DNA from: Pontibacter deserti | GTDB taxonomy: Bacteria > Bacteroidota > Bacteroidia > Cytophagales > Hymenobacteraceae | Reading direction: 5' to 3' | DNA length: 64,000 nucleotides | NCBI RefSeq assembly: GCF_023630255.1 | Contig: NZ_JALPRS010000003.1 | Coordinates: forward strand, 186,001-250,000 | In this document: piece by piece, positions 9,308 to 18,172 of the stretch | Layout of the letters: every line of letters starts with the position of its first letter | How positions within the stretch are numbered: the first letter of the stretch is position 1 | Notes under the pieces: model-generated | Database searches by the model: none | What the model saw: only the letters and a program-made list of their open reading frames with translations | Told to the model about the DNA's origin: nothing | Translations under genes and position numbers: made by a program

Positions 9308-9408
9308 GCCTGAAGCCAGGCTTATAGCAAACATTTTATACTTTCCATCAGCACGCAAACTACCTTATTTCCTTTCTTGATATCCATTATATAGCGTTTT
9401 CTATATAA
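9308..9408. other. Two short perfect hairpins between the ABC ATPase and rnr
   Basis: AAGCCTG-AAGC-CAGGCTT (about 9307-9324) lies 36 bases after the ATPase stop but has no T run, so it is a weak terminator at best. TTATATAG-CGTTTT-CTATATAA (9387-9408) is a perfect 8-bp inverted repeat with a following A run; it could be an operator or a terminator on the minus strand. Nothing else is recognised in this 269-base gap apart from the leader peptide. Confidence 0.4.
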
Positions 9409-9511
9409 AATAACCTATAATTGTAATCAGACTTTAGCCAAAGCGCTTTTTATGGCGTATAGTATCAAAACTATTTAAGTTAAAGTTTGTAAATACATTG
9501 GAGTTACGCTA

Positions 9512-9544
9512 ATGGAGCAATATTCCCACCAATTTGATACATGA
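9512..9544 (+). CDS. Possible 10-codon leader peptide overlapping the rnr start
   Basis: ATG at 9512 encodes MEQYSHQFDT and ends in TGA at 9542-9544, which overlaps the rnr ATG (9541-9543) as ATGA in another frame. Such an overlap is the classic arrangement for coupled re-initiation. The peptide has no recognised function and may be chance; the exact ATGA overlap is the only support. Confidence 0.3.
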   Translation: MEQYSHQFDT

Positions 9545-11847
9545 GAGGTAATAGAGACAACACAGGCGGCAGAGGTAAAGGCCGCAGCGACAAAGGTGGC
9601 TCCCGCCGTGGCGAGTCATCAGCAAGAAAAGACGGGGCACCCCGCAACGAATCATCGTCGAGAAAAGAATCAACAGGTGGCGGCAGCCGCAGATCAGGTG
9701 ACAGAAGAGAGTCATCGGGTCGCAGAGACGGTGGCCGCGACAGATCAGCAAAAGGCATGGTGCTGGAGCTGTTCTCTAAAAATCCGGATACAGAATTTAC
9801 GCTACGCCAGATATACCGCCGCTTAGGTGTAGTAGATAAAAAAGGCCGTGAACTGGTAAGCGACATGCTTGCCGTGCTTCAGCGCGAAAGCCGCATTCTG
9901 GTAGACGATGACAGGTATACGCTTAACCTGAAGGTAGAAATTATTACCGGCAGGGTAGATATGGCCAATAACAAGTACGCTTATATTGTATCGGAACAGA
10001 CCGAAGACGATGTGCGCGTATTTAGAGAGCACCTGAACTATGCCATGGACGGCGACCTGGTAAAAGTAGAAGTGCTGCCAACCTACGAAGGCGGACGAGC
10101 CGAAGGTATAGTGGTAGAAATTCTGGAACGCCGCCGCGAAGAACTGGTAGGTATTATACAACTGTCGAAGAATTTCGGCTTTGTTGTGCCGGATTTCAAG
10201 AAGCTATACTTTGATATTTTCGTGGGTGAGCGTGGGCTGAACGGGGCTAATAACGGAGACAAGGTACTGGTTAAAATTACTGAATGGCCCGATAAACCTG
10301 GCAAGAACCCAACCGGCGAAGTAACACGCGTGTTTGGTCCGGCTGGGGAGCACGAAGCCGAGATCCATTCCATTATGGCCGAATTTGGCTTGCCTTTCGA
10401 GTTCCCGGAGTCGGTAGAAGAAGAAGCGGAAAGTATATCCGACAAGATCACACAGGAAGAAATTAACAAGCGTCGTGACTTCAGGGATGTAACCACTTTT
10501 ACCATTGACCCTGTTGATGCCAAAGACTTTGATGATGCCTTATCGATACAGAAGCTGGATAATGGTAACTGGGAGATAGGCGTGCATATTGCCGATGTGA
10601 CCCATTACGTGCACCCAAAAACAGTACTGGAAAAAGAAGCTTTCCACAGAGCCACGTCGGTTTACCTTGTGGATAGAACAGTGCCAATGTTGCCTGAACG
10701 CCTCTCAAACGGGCTTTGCTCACTCAGACCAAACGAAGAGAAGCTGACTTTCTCAGCTGTTTTTGAGCTCGATGATGAAGGTAAAGTATACAGCGAATGG
10801 TTTGGCCGTACAGTCATTTACTCAGACCGCCGCTTTACTTACGAGGAAGCACAGGAGCGCATTGAGACCGGCGAAGGCGACTTTGTAGAAGAGATACTTA
10901 CCCTGAACAGTATCGCCAAAAAGCTGCAGGCGAAACGCTTTAAGAACGGAGCCATCAGTTTCGAAACGATAGAGGTTAAGTTTAAGCTTGATGATAATGG
11001 CAAGCCGCTTTACATTTATGTAAAAGAGCGTAAAGATGCCCATAAGCTGATCGAAGAATTTATGCTGCTGGCAAACAAAAAGGTAGCTGAGTTTGTGTAT
11101 AACCAGGGCAAAGGCAAAAAGCGCCCAACTATGGTTTACCGTACGCACGGCGCCCCTGACCCGGATAAGCTAAGCACTTTCTCTCTATTTGCCCGCAAGT
11201 TTGGTTATAAGGTAGATGTGGAAGGCGACATTTCGGAAGAACTGAATAACCTGACCGAAGAACTGGAAGGCAAACCAGAGCAAAGCGTATTGCAGAACCT
11301 GGCCATACGTACCATGGCAAAAGCCAAGTATAGCACCGAGCCCGAAGGTCACTTTGGACTGGCTTTCGCACATTACTCGCACTTTACCTCACCAATTCGC
11401 CGCTACCCCGATATGATGGCGCACCGCCTGTTGCAGCATTATCTGGATGGCGGCCCGTCGGTAGAGAAGGAAGAATATGAAGCGCGTTGCCAGCACTCTT
11501 CTGAAATGGAAAAACGTGCTGCCGATGCCGAACGTGCCTCTATCAAGTATAAACAGGTTGAGTTTATGAAAGACACGATCGGCAACCAATACAAAGGGAT
11601 AGTGTCTGGTGTTACAGAATGGGGTATATTTGTGGAGATCGAAGAGAACAAGTGTGAGGGTATGGTACGTTTGTCGAGTTTGAACGACGACTACTATGAA
11701 CTGGATGCAAACAACTACCGCATTATTGGTCGCCAAAGCAAGCGTATTATTTCGTTTGGCGATGAAGTGATGGTAGAAGTAATAAGCGCCAACCTGAACG
11801 ACCGTACCATCGATCTGGAACTGGTAGAAACACTTAAAACACATTAA
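9541..11847 (+). CDS. rnr: ribonuclease R (RNase II/VacB family 3'-5' exoribonuclease)
   Basis: Degrades structured RNA processively from the 3' end. Domains in order: a Gly/Arg/Ser-rich disordered tail (1-65, many RRGESS, RKDG and RRSGDR units); a winged-helix segment (about 68-130, LRQIYRRLGV); cold-shock domains (about 135-290); the RNB catalytic domain with DPVDAKDFDDALSI near 325-338 holding the catalytic Asp set, and TSPIRRYPDMMAHRLL near 620; then an S1 domain (YKGIVSGVTEWGIFVEIEEN, about 680-765). Length 768 is normal for RNase R. The basic tail, here at the N-terminus, probably adds RNA contacts. It is followed 7 bases later by the prenyl synthase, so the two may be one operon. Confidence 0.96.
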   Translation: MRGNRDNTGGRGKGRSDKGGSRRGESSARKDGAPRNESSSRKESTGGGSRRSGDRRESSGRRDGGRDRSAKGMVLELFSKNPDTEFTLRQIYRRLGVVDKKGRELVSDMLAVLQRESRILVDDDRYTLNLKVEIITGRVDMANNKYAYIVSEQTEDDVRVFREHLNYAMDGDLVKVEVLPTYEGGRAEGIVVEILERRREELVGIIQLSKNFGFVVPDFKKLYFDIFVGERGLNGANNGDKVLVKITEWPDKPGKNPTGEVTRVFGPAGEHEAEIHSIMAEFGLPFEFPESVEEEAESISDKITQEEINKRRDFRDVTTFTIDPVDAKDFDDALSIQKLDNGNWEIGVHIADVTHYVHPKTVLEKEAFHRATSVYLVDRTVPMLPERLSNGLCSLRPNEEKLTFSAVFELDDEGKVYSEWFGRTVIYSDRRFTYEEAQERIETGEGDFVEEILTLNSIAKKLQAKRFKNGAISFETIEVKFKLDDNGKPLYIYVKERKDAHKLIEEFMLLANKKVAEFVYNQGKGKKRPTMVYRTHGAPDPDKLSTFSLFARKFGYKVDVEGDISEELNNLTEELEGKPEQSVLQNLAIRTMAKAKYSTEPEGHFGLAFAHYSHFTSPIRRYPDMMAHRLLQHYLDGGPSVEKEEYEARCQHSSEMEKRAADAERASIKYKQVEFMKDTIGNQYKGIVSGVTEWGIFVEIEENKCEGMVRLSSLNDDYYELDANNYRIIGRQSKRIISFGDEVMVEVISANLNDRTIDLELVETLKTH

Positions 11848-11854
11848 GCACCCT

Positions 11855-12829
11855 GTGGATATCAACATCCTGTCTGAAAAGATAAATCATACTTTAAGTA
11901 CGATTCGCTACGGCGAGCAACCAGCAGAACTATACGAACCTATCCGTTACATTATGGCATTGGGCGGCAAACGCATCCGTCCGATGCTGGTGCTTTTATC
12001 GGCTAAAATGTTTGCTGATGATATCGAGAAGGCGCTTTTGCCTGCTGCAGGGGTAGAGGTTTTCCACAACTTCACGCTCATGCACGACGACATCATGGAC
12101 AAAGCGCCGTTGCGCCGTGGCCAGCAAACCGTGCACGAAAAATGGAATGCCAACATTGCTATACTTAGCGGCGATGTAATGCTGGTGCGTGCCTACGAAC
12201 TTATGATGCAGGTAGAGCCGGATAAGCTGGCAAAGGTGCTGGCACTGTTCAGTAAAACGGCTTCTGAAGTATGCGAAGGCCAGCAACTGGACATGAACTT
12301 TGAGCAGCGCACACAGGTAAGTATTCAGGAGTATATCCAGATGATCACGCTGAAAACGGCGGTGTTGCTTGGCTTTAGTTTGGAGCTTGGAGCTATACTG
12401 CAGGGCGCACCTGATGCAGACGCTGAGCACTTAAAAGCTTTTGGCGATAACATTGGCATTGCTTTTCAGCTACGCGACGACCTGTTGGATGTGTATGGCG
12501 ATAAAGATAAGTTCGGGAAACAAGTTGGTGGGGATATCCTGTCCGATAAAAAGACCTTCCTGATGCTGACGGCGCTGGAGCAGGCTAATAAAACCCAACT
12601 GGAAACTATAAAAAGCTGGCGCAACATTACGCAGGACCATACCGCCGAAGCCAAAGTACAGGCCATTACCAGAGTATACGATGAGCTCAATATCCGTCAA
12701 CAGACGGAGCAGCAGATAGATCTATACTTTAAAGAAGCCCTGCGCCACTTGGATGCCATTGCCTTACCTGATGAGCGAAAAGCTACCATTCGCGGATTGG
12801 CTCTGCAGCTAATGGAGCGGGATAGCTAA
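11855..12829 (+). CDS. trans-polyprenyl diphosphate synthase (IspB/octaprenyl type)
   Basis: Condenses isopentenyl diphosphate onto an allylic diphosphate to make the long side chain of menaquinone or a related product. The first aspartate-rich motif is HDDIMDKAPLRRG (near 76-88), the second LRDDLLDVYGD (near 206-216), preceded by GIAFQ. GGKRIRPMLV (about 34-43) binds diphosphate. Small residues before the first DDxxD favour a long product, but chain length cannot be read with certainty. The GTG start at 11855 lies 7 bases after the rnr stop and gives a family-like N-terminus (MDINILSEKINHTL). A strong terminator follows. Confidence 0.93.
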   Translation: MDINILSEKINHTLSTIRYGEQPAELYEPIRYIMALGGKRIRPMLVLLSAKMFADDIEKALLPAAGVEVFHNFTLMHDDIMDKAPLRRGQQTVHEKWNANIAILSGDVMLVRAYELMMQVEPDKLAKVLALFSKTASEVCEGQQLDMNFEQRTQVSIQEYIQMITLKTAVLLGFSLELGAILQGAPDADAEHLKAFGDNIGIAFQLRDDLLDVYGDKDKFGKQVGGDILSDKKTFLMLTALEQANKTQLETIKSWRNITQDHTAEAKVQAITRVYDELNIRQQTEQQIDLYFKEALRHLDAIALPDERKATIRGLALQLMERDS

Positions 12830-12841
12830 GATTTATACTTT

Positions 12842-12882
12842 AAAAAGCCCTCTGCTTAACCCAAAGCAGAGGGCTTTTGCTT
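12842..12882. terminator. Strong bidirectional terminator
   Basis: AAAAGCCCTCTGCTT pairs perfectly with AAGCAGAGGGCTTTT around the loop AACCCA. It lies between the convergent prenyl synthase and HAD genes and can serve both. Confidence 0.92.
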
Positions 12883-12884
12883 TA

Positions 12885-13559
12885 TCAGGACGTAAAAGAT
12901 CCGTTGCGGTGAATCTTCTCGAAATCTTCAATACCCAATGTATGGAAGCTCTCTGTTATAAGATCTGCTAGTGTCAGGTCCTGGTTACCCGAATGCTCTG
13001 ATTTGTAGCCAATGCATTTCATGCCGGCAGCTTTGGCACCTCTCACACCGTTGTGGCTGTCTTCTACAACTATAAACTGTTCGGCTGGCACACCATAACG
13101 TTGTGCTACTTCCAGAAAAATATCCGGAGCAGGCTTCCCGTCTGTCACGTCCTCGCTACTCACAATGTGGTCAAAATAATGCCGGAAGTTAAGCTTCTCC
13201 AGTACTAAGCAAATGATGTTACGGGGAGAGGAAGAAGCTACCGACAATTTATATCCATCAGACTTCAGAGCAGCCAATAAGGCATCGACAGCTGGAATAC
13301 AATGGATCTGGCGGGTCTGCAGTTCACTGAACTTTACGTCCTTTTCTATCTTCAGAAGTTCTTCTATAGTATGTGGCAGATTGTATTCCTGCTTCAGGGT
13401 TTCCCATACTTTGCGGGGAGCCATGCCCACAAAAGTTTCGTGTAGGGTAACAGGAACAACAATGTTAAGCTGCTTGAAAAGAGTCCTCTCCAGTTCCATA
13501 TGAATCGGCTCGCTGTCTACCAGCACGCCATCCATATCAAAGATCACATATTTATGCAT
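12885..13559 (-). CDS. HAD-superfamily phosphatase, beta-phosphoglucomutase-like subfamily
   Basis: Haloacid-dehalogenase-fold hydrolase or mutase acting on a small phosphorylated metabolite. Motif I is FDMDGVLVDSEPIH with the nucleophile Asp a few residues from the start, motif II VASSSPR, motif III the Lys of DGKPAPDIFL, motif IV VVEDSHNGVRGAKAAGM. The helical cap between motifs I and II has the GMAPRKVW block of the beta-PGM/YcjU/phytase-like group. I chose the ATG at 13559 (224 residues); an ATG 42 bases upstream would add a 14-residue extension not expected in front of the first strand. No sugar phosphorylase lies nearby, so the substrate is unknown. It is divergent from the rhomboid gene. 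Confidence 0.9.
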   Translation of the reverse strand: MHKYVIFDMDGVLVDSEPIHMELERTLFKQLNIVVPVTLHETFVGMAPRKVWETLKQEYNLPHTIEELLKIEKDVKFSELQTRQIHCIPAVDALLAALKSDGYKLSVASSSPRNIICLVLEKLNFRHYFDHIVSSEDVTDGKPAPDIFLEVAQRYGVPAEQFIVVEDSHNGVRGAKAAGMKCIGYKSEHSGNQDLTLADLITESFHTLGIEDFEKIHRNGSFTS

Positions 13560-13655
13560 AAGGTTAGTTAACAGTACAAGTGCCAACTCAGAACGGCACA
13601 TCTTTAAAAATGATATAAAACAAGATTGTACCTGACGCGTTTCAATTTACTCTTT

Positions 13656-13663
13656 TATCTTTG
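13656..13663 (+). promoter_or_regulatory. Bacteroidota -7 box (TATCTTTG) for the rhomboid gene
   Basis: TATCTTTG matches TAnnTTTG and lies 38 bases before the ATG at 13701. The -33 side has GTTTC near 13638, a partial match only. Confidence 0.6.
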
Positions 13664-13700
13664 TTACAATTCCTAAAACAGAACATCGTAATTACCTCAT

Positions 13701-14327
13701 ATGAGCGTTACCCTTATATTAATCATCATCACTGTCGGGATTTCATGGTATGCGTTCAGCAAACACGACCTGATGGAAAAGTGGATATTTTACCCGTACA
13801 CTGTAAACCGGGATAATTCATGGTATCGCTTTCTTACGTCAGGATTTCTTCACGCTGATTTTTCGCACCTGTTCTTTAACATGTTTACGCTATACTTCTT
13901 CGGGAGCAATGTAGAATATACTTTTAAATCAGGTTTTGGCGAGGTTCCGGGCATCCTGATCTTTCTGCTGATCTATATTGGTGGTATTATAGTTTCTGAT
14001 ATTCCTACTTACATTAAGCACCGCCACGACCCGGGTTACAGAGCTTTAGGAGCATCGGGTGGGGTAGCTGCGGTAGTTTTCTCAAGCATCTTGTTCTATC
14101 CTACACAGGACATCTGCTTATATGCTATACTTTGTATTCCTGGCTTTATACTTGGTATCCTATACCTCATGTATTCTTACTTTTCAGGCAAACGCATGGG
14201 TGATAACATTAATCACGATGCACACTTTTATGGTGCCTTGTATGGCTTCATCATAAGTTTAGCTATCGTGCCACAGGCTGGCCCCCTGTTTATTGAACAG
14301 ATTGCCACCTGGAAGTTATTCGGGTAG
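13701..14327 (+). CDS. rhomboid family intramembrane serine protease
   Basis: Six-helix membrane protease. Family features seen: WYRFLTSGFLHADFSHLFFN with the oxyanion His56 and Asn60, GASGG with the nucleophile Ser119, and NHDAHFYGAL with the catalytic His175 in the last helix. Length 208 matches the short Bacteroidota rhomboids with minimal tails. Substrate unknown. It has its own promoter, and a second rhomboid of different architecture lies 6 kb downstream. No clear terminator before the fasciclin gene 85 bases later. Confidence 0.93.
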   Translation: MSVTLILIIITVGISWYAFSKHDLMEKWIFYPYTVNRDNSWYRFLTSGFLHADFSHLFFNMFTLYFFGSNVEYTFKSGFGEVPGILIFLLIYIGGIIVSDIPTYIKHRHDPGYRALGASGGVAAVVFSSILFYPTQDICLYAILCIPGFILGILYLMYSYFSGKRMGDNINHDAHFYGALYGFIISLAIVPQAGPLFIEQIATWKLFG

Positions 14328-14412
14328 GTATGTAGTAGATCGGTTTGCTTAACCCAATCTTACTTTAATCCGGAATGCACGTATAAGTGTTTGAAAACAA
14401 ACGCTTATACAT

Positions 14413-14883
14413 ATGCGCCCCTCTAACTTTTCATTCTTATTCACCCTGTTTGCCTTTCTGTTTACAAATATAAACTTACAGGCTCAGGACCTGGCCTCCG
14501 CCGAAACAGCCCGCACTACCATGATCGAACACATCATGAAAGGCAGGCCTGTATTAGTAAACCTGTTGACTACGGCTGGCCTGGTACCGGCACTTTCCGG
14601 CGATTCGCCTTACACTTTGTTTGCTCCCCCTGAGTCAGAACTGAAAGCTTTACAAAACGAACCTGCCGATAGAATACGAATGGTAATGGCCGGCCATATT
14701 GTAAAAGGAAAGTATAATGAAAAAGACCTGAAAGACGGCGCCAAACTGGAAGCTCTGAACGGTGAAACCATAACCATTTGCCACAAGAAAAGCACTTTGG
14801 TAAACGGAGTAAGCATTGCAAAACCCGACACTGAACTTAAGAACGGGGTTATTCACGGGATAAGCAGCACATTAGCGTATTAA
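14413..14883 (+). CDS. exported fasciclin (FAS1) domain protein
   Basis: Signal peptide (1-24: MRPSNFSFLF..., cleavage after LQAQ or near it), then one FAS1 fold. Family blocks are YTLFAPPESEL (first conserved box), HIVKGKYNEKDLKDG, LNGETITI and NGVIHGISSTL (second box). FAS1 proteins mediate adhesion or polysaccharide binding at the cell surface or in the periplasm. At 156 residues the protein is a single domain with nothing else. The stop is only 3 bases before the TTG start of the GDPD gene, so the two are almost surely co-transcribed. Confidence 0.88.
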   Translation: MRPSNFSFLFTLFAFLFTNINLQAQDLASAETARTTMIEHIMKGRPVLVNLLTTAGLVPALSGDSPYTLFAPPESELKALQNEPADRIRMVMAGHIVKGKYNEKDLKDGAKLEALNGETITICHKKSTLVNGVSIAKPDTELKNGVIHGISSTLAY

Positions 14884-14886
14884 CCT

Positions 14887-15750
14887 TTGGCTACAGAACC
14901 GAAGTACATTCAGGTGCATGGGCATAGGGGGTGCCGTGGCTTATTACCAGAGAATACCATACCTGCCTTTTTAAGAGCAGCAGCGCTAGGTGTAGACGCG
15001 CTTGAACTGGATGTAGTAATAACCGGAGATGCGCAGGTGCTGGTGTCGCATGAGCCTTGGTTTGCCTCAGAATACTGCCTGAAACCTGATGGCTCAGGTA
15101 TAACGCCAGCTGAAGAGACCGAACTTAATATTTTCAGACTTCCTTACTCAGCTATAAAACAATACGACTGCGGGTCAAAACCACATCCACGCTTTCCAGA
15201 TCAGCAAAATAAGCCTGCTTATAAACCGTTGTTAACCGATGTAATAGATTCTGTAACTACTTTCTGCCAGGAGCGAAGCATAAAGTGTCCTTACTTTAAC
15301 ATCGAGATCAAATCAACTGTACCAAGTGATAACCTGTTTCACCCGGAGCCGGAAGTGTTTACAGAGTTGCTACTTGATGTGCTGGCAAAGTATAACCTTA
15401 CAGATAAAGTGATGGTGCAGTCGTTTGATGTGCGCCCATTGCAGGTGCTGCACCGGCTCAAAACAAATGTAAAGCTTGGCCTGTTAACGGAAGATGATAC
15501 CCCGGCAGAAAAACGTTTGGAGCAGCTTGGTTTTATACCGTATGCCTATAATCCAAACTATAGCTTAGTGTCACCTGACCTGATAAAGCTGCTGCATGCA
15601 AAAAGTATAAAATGCTTTGTCTGGACCGTAAACGGTGAAGATATAGTGCAAAAGATGCTGGCCTTCGGAGTGGATGGCATTATTACAGATTATCCTGAGA
15701 TGGTGCTTAATCAAGTAAAAAGCTCCTACATCTCAACAAAAACTTCATAA
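14887..15750 (+). CDS. glycerophosphodiester phosphodiesterase (GDPD family)
   Basis: Hydrolyses glycerophosphodiesters to glycerol-3-phosphate and an alcohol using a TIM barrel and a metal. HGHRGCRGLLPENTIPAF (near 11-28) carries the His and Glu ligands, ALELDVVITGD the Glu-x-Asp pair, VLVSHE the second catalytic His, and NIEIKS a further Glu. VWTVNGEDIVQKMLAFGVDGIITDYPE is the typical C-terminal end. No signal peptide is visible, so cytoplasmic as written. The TTG start at 14887 lies right after the fasciclin stop; no closer ATG would preserve the HGHRG strand. Confidence 0.93.
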   Translation: MATEPKYIQVHGHRGCRGLLPENTIPAFLRAAALGVDALELDVVITGDAQVLVSHEPWFASEYCLKPDGSGITPAEETELNIFRLPYSAIKQYDCGSKPHPRFPDQQNKPAYKPLLTDVIDSVTTFCQERSIKCPYFNIEIKSTVPSDNLFHPEPEVFTELLLDVLAKYNLTDKVMVQSFDVRPLQVLHRLKTNVKLGLLTEDDTPAEKRLEQLGFIPYAYNPNYSLVSPDLIKLLHAKSIKCFVWTVNGEDIVQKMLAFGVDGIITDYPEMVLNQVKSSYISTKTS

Positions 15751-15790
15751 AGTATAAAGCTTCAGTTTATATTTTCCGTACAACATCAAA

Positions 15791-16237
15791 ATGTACAGCA
15801 CCAACCCTCATAGCAACGCCATGGATTCTCAGGAGCATATTGCTCAAAATACTTGCTATGCCCTTGTTGTAGATAAAGCTAAAAATCGCATCTACTTTAC
15901 CATACATGGCTATTGGAAAAACAAGGAAGCAGTACCTGCCTTTCTGGATGATTGGAAGAGATCTGTGGCCTTAACACAATCGGGCTTCACCATCCTGACC
16001 GATATGAGCACTATGATAACGCACCCGCAGGAACTAGCAGAACTACACCTGATAGCTCAGAAAATGGTGATTGATGCTGGTGTTAGAAATGTAGCCAATG
16101 TGCTGCCTTCCGATAAAATAGCTAACCTGCAAGCAAACTCGTTTACAACAAACTCTTCGTTGCCTTACCGTAACTTCAGCTCTATTGAAGAAGCAGAAAC
16201 CTGGCTAAACCAGCTTTCAGCACCCTCTCTTAACTAG
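15791..16237 (+). CDS. STAS/SpoIIAA-like small protein
   Basis: 148 residues. The pattern is a strand with NRIYFTIHGYWKNKEAVPAFLDDWKRSV, a strand FTILTDMSTM, then a helix and ANVLPSDKIANLQ..., which resembles the SpoIIAA-like (STAS/Sec14) small proteins common in Bacteroidota, usually annotated as hypothetical. No serine phosphorylation motif can be assigned safely. Two ATGs are possible: 15791 and the internal one 11 codons later (MDSQEHIAQNTC); the second fits the family start about as well. Function unknown. Confidence 0.65.
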   Translation: MYSTNPHSNAMDSQEHIAQNTCYALVVDKAKNRIYFTIHGYWKNKEAVPAFLDDWKRSVALTQSGFTILTDMSTMITHPQELAELHLIAQKMVIDAGVRNVANVLPSDKIANLQANSFTTNSSLPYRNFSSIEEAETWLNQLSAPSLN

Positions 16238-16242
16238 CTTTA

Positions 16243-16258
16243 TGTTCCACGTGGAGTG
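16243..16258. promoter_or_regulatory. parS-like 16-mer (TGTTCCACGTGGAGTG)
   Basis: Thirteen of 16 bases match the palindrome TGTTCCACGTGGAACA, a ParB-binding form of parS; the central TGTTCCACGTGGA is intact and only the last three bases differ. It lies in the 81-base gap between convergent genes. Confidence 0.4.
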
Positions 16259-16262
16259 GCTC

Positions 16263-16320
16263 AGATTGCTAATTGTTAATTAATGATTGTCTCTACCTGG
16301 ACCTCCAGCAATCAACGATT
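16263..16320. repeat. Inverted pair of 7-bp phased repeats
   Basis: Left arm in 7-base steps: AGATTGC, TAATTGT, TAATTAA, TGATTGT. Right arm read on the minus strand: TTAATCG, TTGATTG, CTGGAGG. Both arms carry AATTG/GATTG at the same phase. It fills the gap before the minus-strand exporter stop. Confidence 0.5.
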
Positions 16321-18172
16321 AAAGATAGCCTTTCGCCTGTAGTTTAAACAACTCAGCATACTTTCCATTTTGCGCCAGTAATTCTTCATGAGAGCCTAAC
16401 TCTTTTAGCTGTCCTTGCTCCAAAAATAAAATTCTGTCAGCCATACGTACCGTAGAAAAGCGGTGGGAGATAAGTACAGCCGTTTTGCCTTCTATCAGTT
16501 CCGAAAACCGTAAGAAAACTTCGTGTTCGGCACGGGCATCCAGGGCAGAGGTTGGCTCATCAAGTATAAGCAGCTGCGCATCGCGCATATAAGCACGCGC
16601 CAGCGCTACTTTCTGCCACTCGCCACCTGATAGCTCCACACCTTTGTTAAAGCGCTTACCGAGCACCTGATCGTACTTATCGGGCAGGCGCTGGATTACC
16701 GGGTCGGCCAGGCTTTTTTGTGCCGAACCTTGTATGCGTTCTTTGTCGCGGATGTTGCTGATCTGGCCAATGGCAATGTTGTCGGAAGCCGACATCTGGA
16801 AGCGCACATAATCCTGGAAAATTATACCCACCTGGTGACGCAGGTCGTTCAGGTCATACTCGCGCAAGTCTACACCATCTAAAAGTATACGGCCCTCAGT
16901 AGGCTCATACAATCTTGCCAACAGCTTTACGAGGGTAGTTTTTCCGGCACCGTTCTCACCTACCAATGCCAGTTTTTCGCCGGCCCGCAAATGGAAACTC
17001 AGGTTACGTACTGCCCAACGCTCACTGTTCTGGTACTTAAAGCCAACACCCTCAAACGTAAAGCCATGCTGTATAGGTCGCGGTACTGGCAAAGGGTTAG
17101 TGGGTGGCGTAATCTGCGGCCGCAGCTCCAGGAAATCAAACAGATCCTGTAAGTATAAGGCACTCTCGGCAATCTGGGAGAAACGCGTCATGATACCTTG
17201 TAGCAGCCCACGCATATTACTGAACGAACCCGCCAGAAAGGTAAGGCTACCTACTGTTATGGCACCTGTTACGGTTTGGGCAAGTATAAAAATGTAAGCA
17301 CCATAATAAGCGAGCGTACCTAAAGCTGAAAGTATACTTCCCCACACGGCTCGTTTAATGATCAGGCTTTTGTTGAGCAGGTAATATTTGTCTGAAAGTA
17401 GTTTAAAGCGTTCGGCCAGGAAACCGGAAAGGTTAAAGGTTTTGATCTCTTTGGCTGTCTCGTCGGAAGCACCGATGTAACGGAGGTAATCCAGTTCGCG
17501 GCGTTCGGGAGTCCAGGAGCGGGATAGGGAATAAGTACGCTCATTAAAGTGCGTTTCGCCGAGAAAAGAAGGAATTACCGCAATCAGAAGTATAAGGATA
17601 AGCCATGGGTTAAATGCCACCAAACCAACTGCCAGAAAGCCAATCGTAACTATATCCTGCAACTGCGACAGCACCTGCGACATCAGTACCACACGCGTTA
17701 CAGTTTGCCGGCGGGCGCGCTCCAGCTTGTCGTAAAAAGTGGCATCTTCAAATTGGGTCAGGTCCAAGGTAGCTGCGTGCTCTATAAGCGCTATCGAAGT
17801 TTTGTTGGAGAACAGGTCGCCCAGCAAACTATCCAGTAACGTAATGCCCCGGTTTATCAGGTCCGAAAGTATAGCAAGGCCCAGTTCTGCAGCTACCAAC
17901 ATCCATAAATAAGAAAGATCGCGGTCGCCGGTCACATCAATCAGCCGGATCACTTCATCTATGATCAGCTTACCTATGTATAGCATTGAGAGCGGCAAAG
18001 CTGATTTTATAAGGCGCAGCACCAGGTTACCAATGGTCATGGCAGGGCTGGTCTCCCAGATCAGCCTGAAAAACTTGGGCAGGTTCTTAAGCGCGCCTAC
18101 CTGTTCTTTAAATGTCTTTTTATCGTCAGCCGCCTTGGGTGCAGCGGCAGGTCTGTCTCTAAATAGCTTCAT
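16319..18172 (-). CDS. ABC exporter, fused membrane and ATPase domains
   Basis: 617 residues. A 60-residue charged start leads into a type I exporter membrane domain with about six helices (about 50-330) and a C-terminal ATPase: Walker A GENGAGKTT near 400, Q-loop FQDYVRFQM, signature LSGGEWQKVALARA, Walker B LLILDEPTSALD and the H-loop SHRFSTVRMADRI. The family acts as a dimer and moves lipids, peptides or drugs out of the cytoplasm. Substrate cannot be read; no linked peptide precursor or peptidase is present. The membrane half resembles unusual half-transporters with an extended first helix. Stands alone on the minus strand. Confidence 0.92.
   Translation of the reverse strand: MKLFRDRPAAAPKAADDKKTFKEQVGALKNLPKFFRLIWETSPAMTIGNLVLRLIKSALPLSMLYIGKLIIDEVIRLIDVTGDRDLSYLWMLVAAELGLAILSDLINRGITLLDSLLGDLFSNKTSIALIEHAATLDLTQFEDATFYDKLERARRQTVTRVVLMSQVLSQLQDIVTIGFLAVGLVAFNPWLILILLIAVIPSFLGETHFNERTYSLSRSWTPERRELDYLRYIGASDETAKEIKTFNLSGFLAERFKLLSDKYYLLNKSLIIKRAVWGSILSALGTLAYYGAYIFILAQTVTGAITVGSLTFLAGSFSNMRGLLQGIMTRFSQIAESALYLQDLFDFLELRPQITPPTNPLPVPRPIQHGFTFEGVGFKYQNSERWAVRNLSFHLRAGEKLALVGENGAGKTTLVKLLARLYEPTEGRILLDGVDLREYDLNDLRHQVGIIFQDYVRFQMSASDNIAIGQISNIRDKERIQGSAQKSLADPVIQRLPDKYDQVLGKRFNKGVELSGGEWQKVALARAYMRDAQLLILDEPTSALDARAEHEVFLRFSELIEGKTAVLISHRFSTVRMADRILFLEQGQLKELGSHEELLAQNGKYAELFKLQAKGYL

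Noticed and set aside
9504..9866. 120-codon minus-strand frame opposite the start of rnr
   Set aside because: Shadow of the Arg/Ser-rich tail; product is Leu/Pro/Ser low-complexity.
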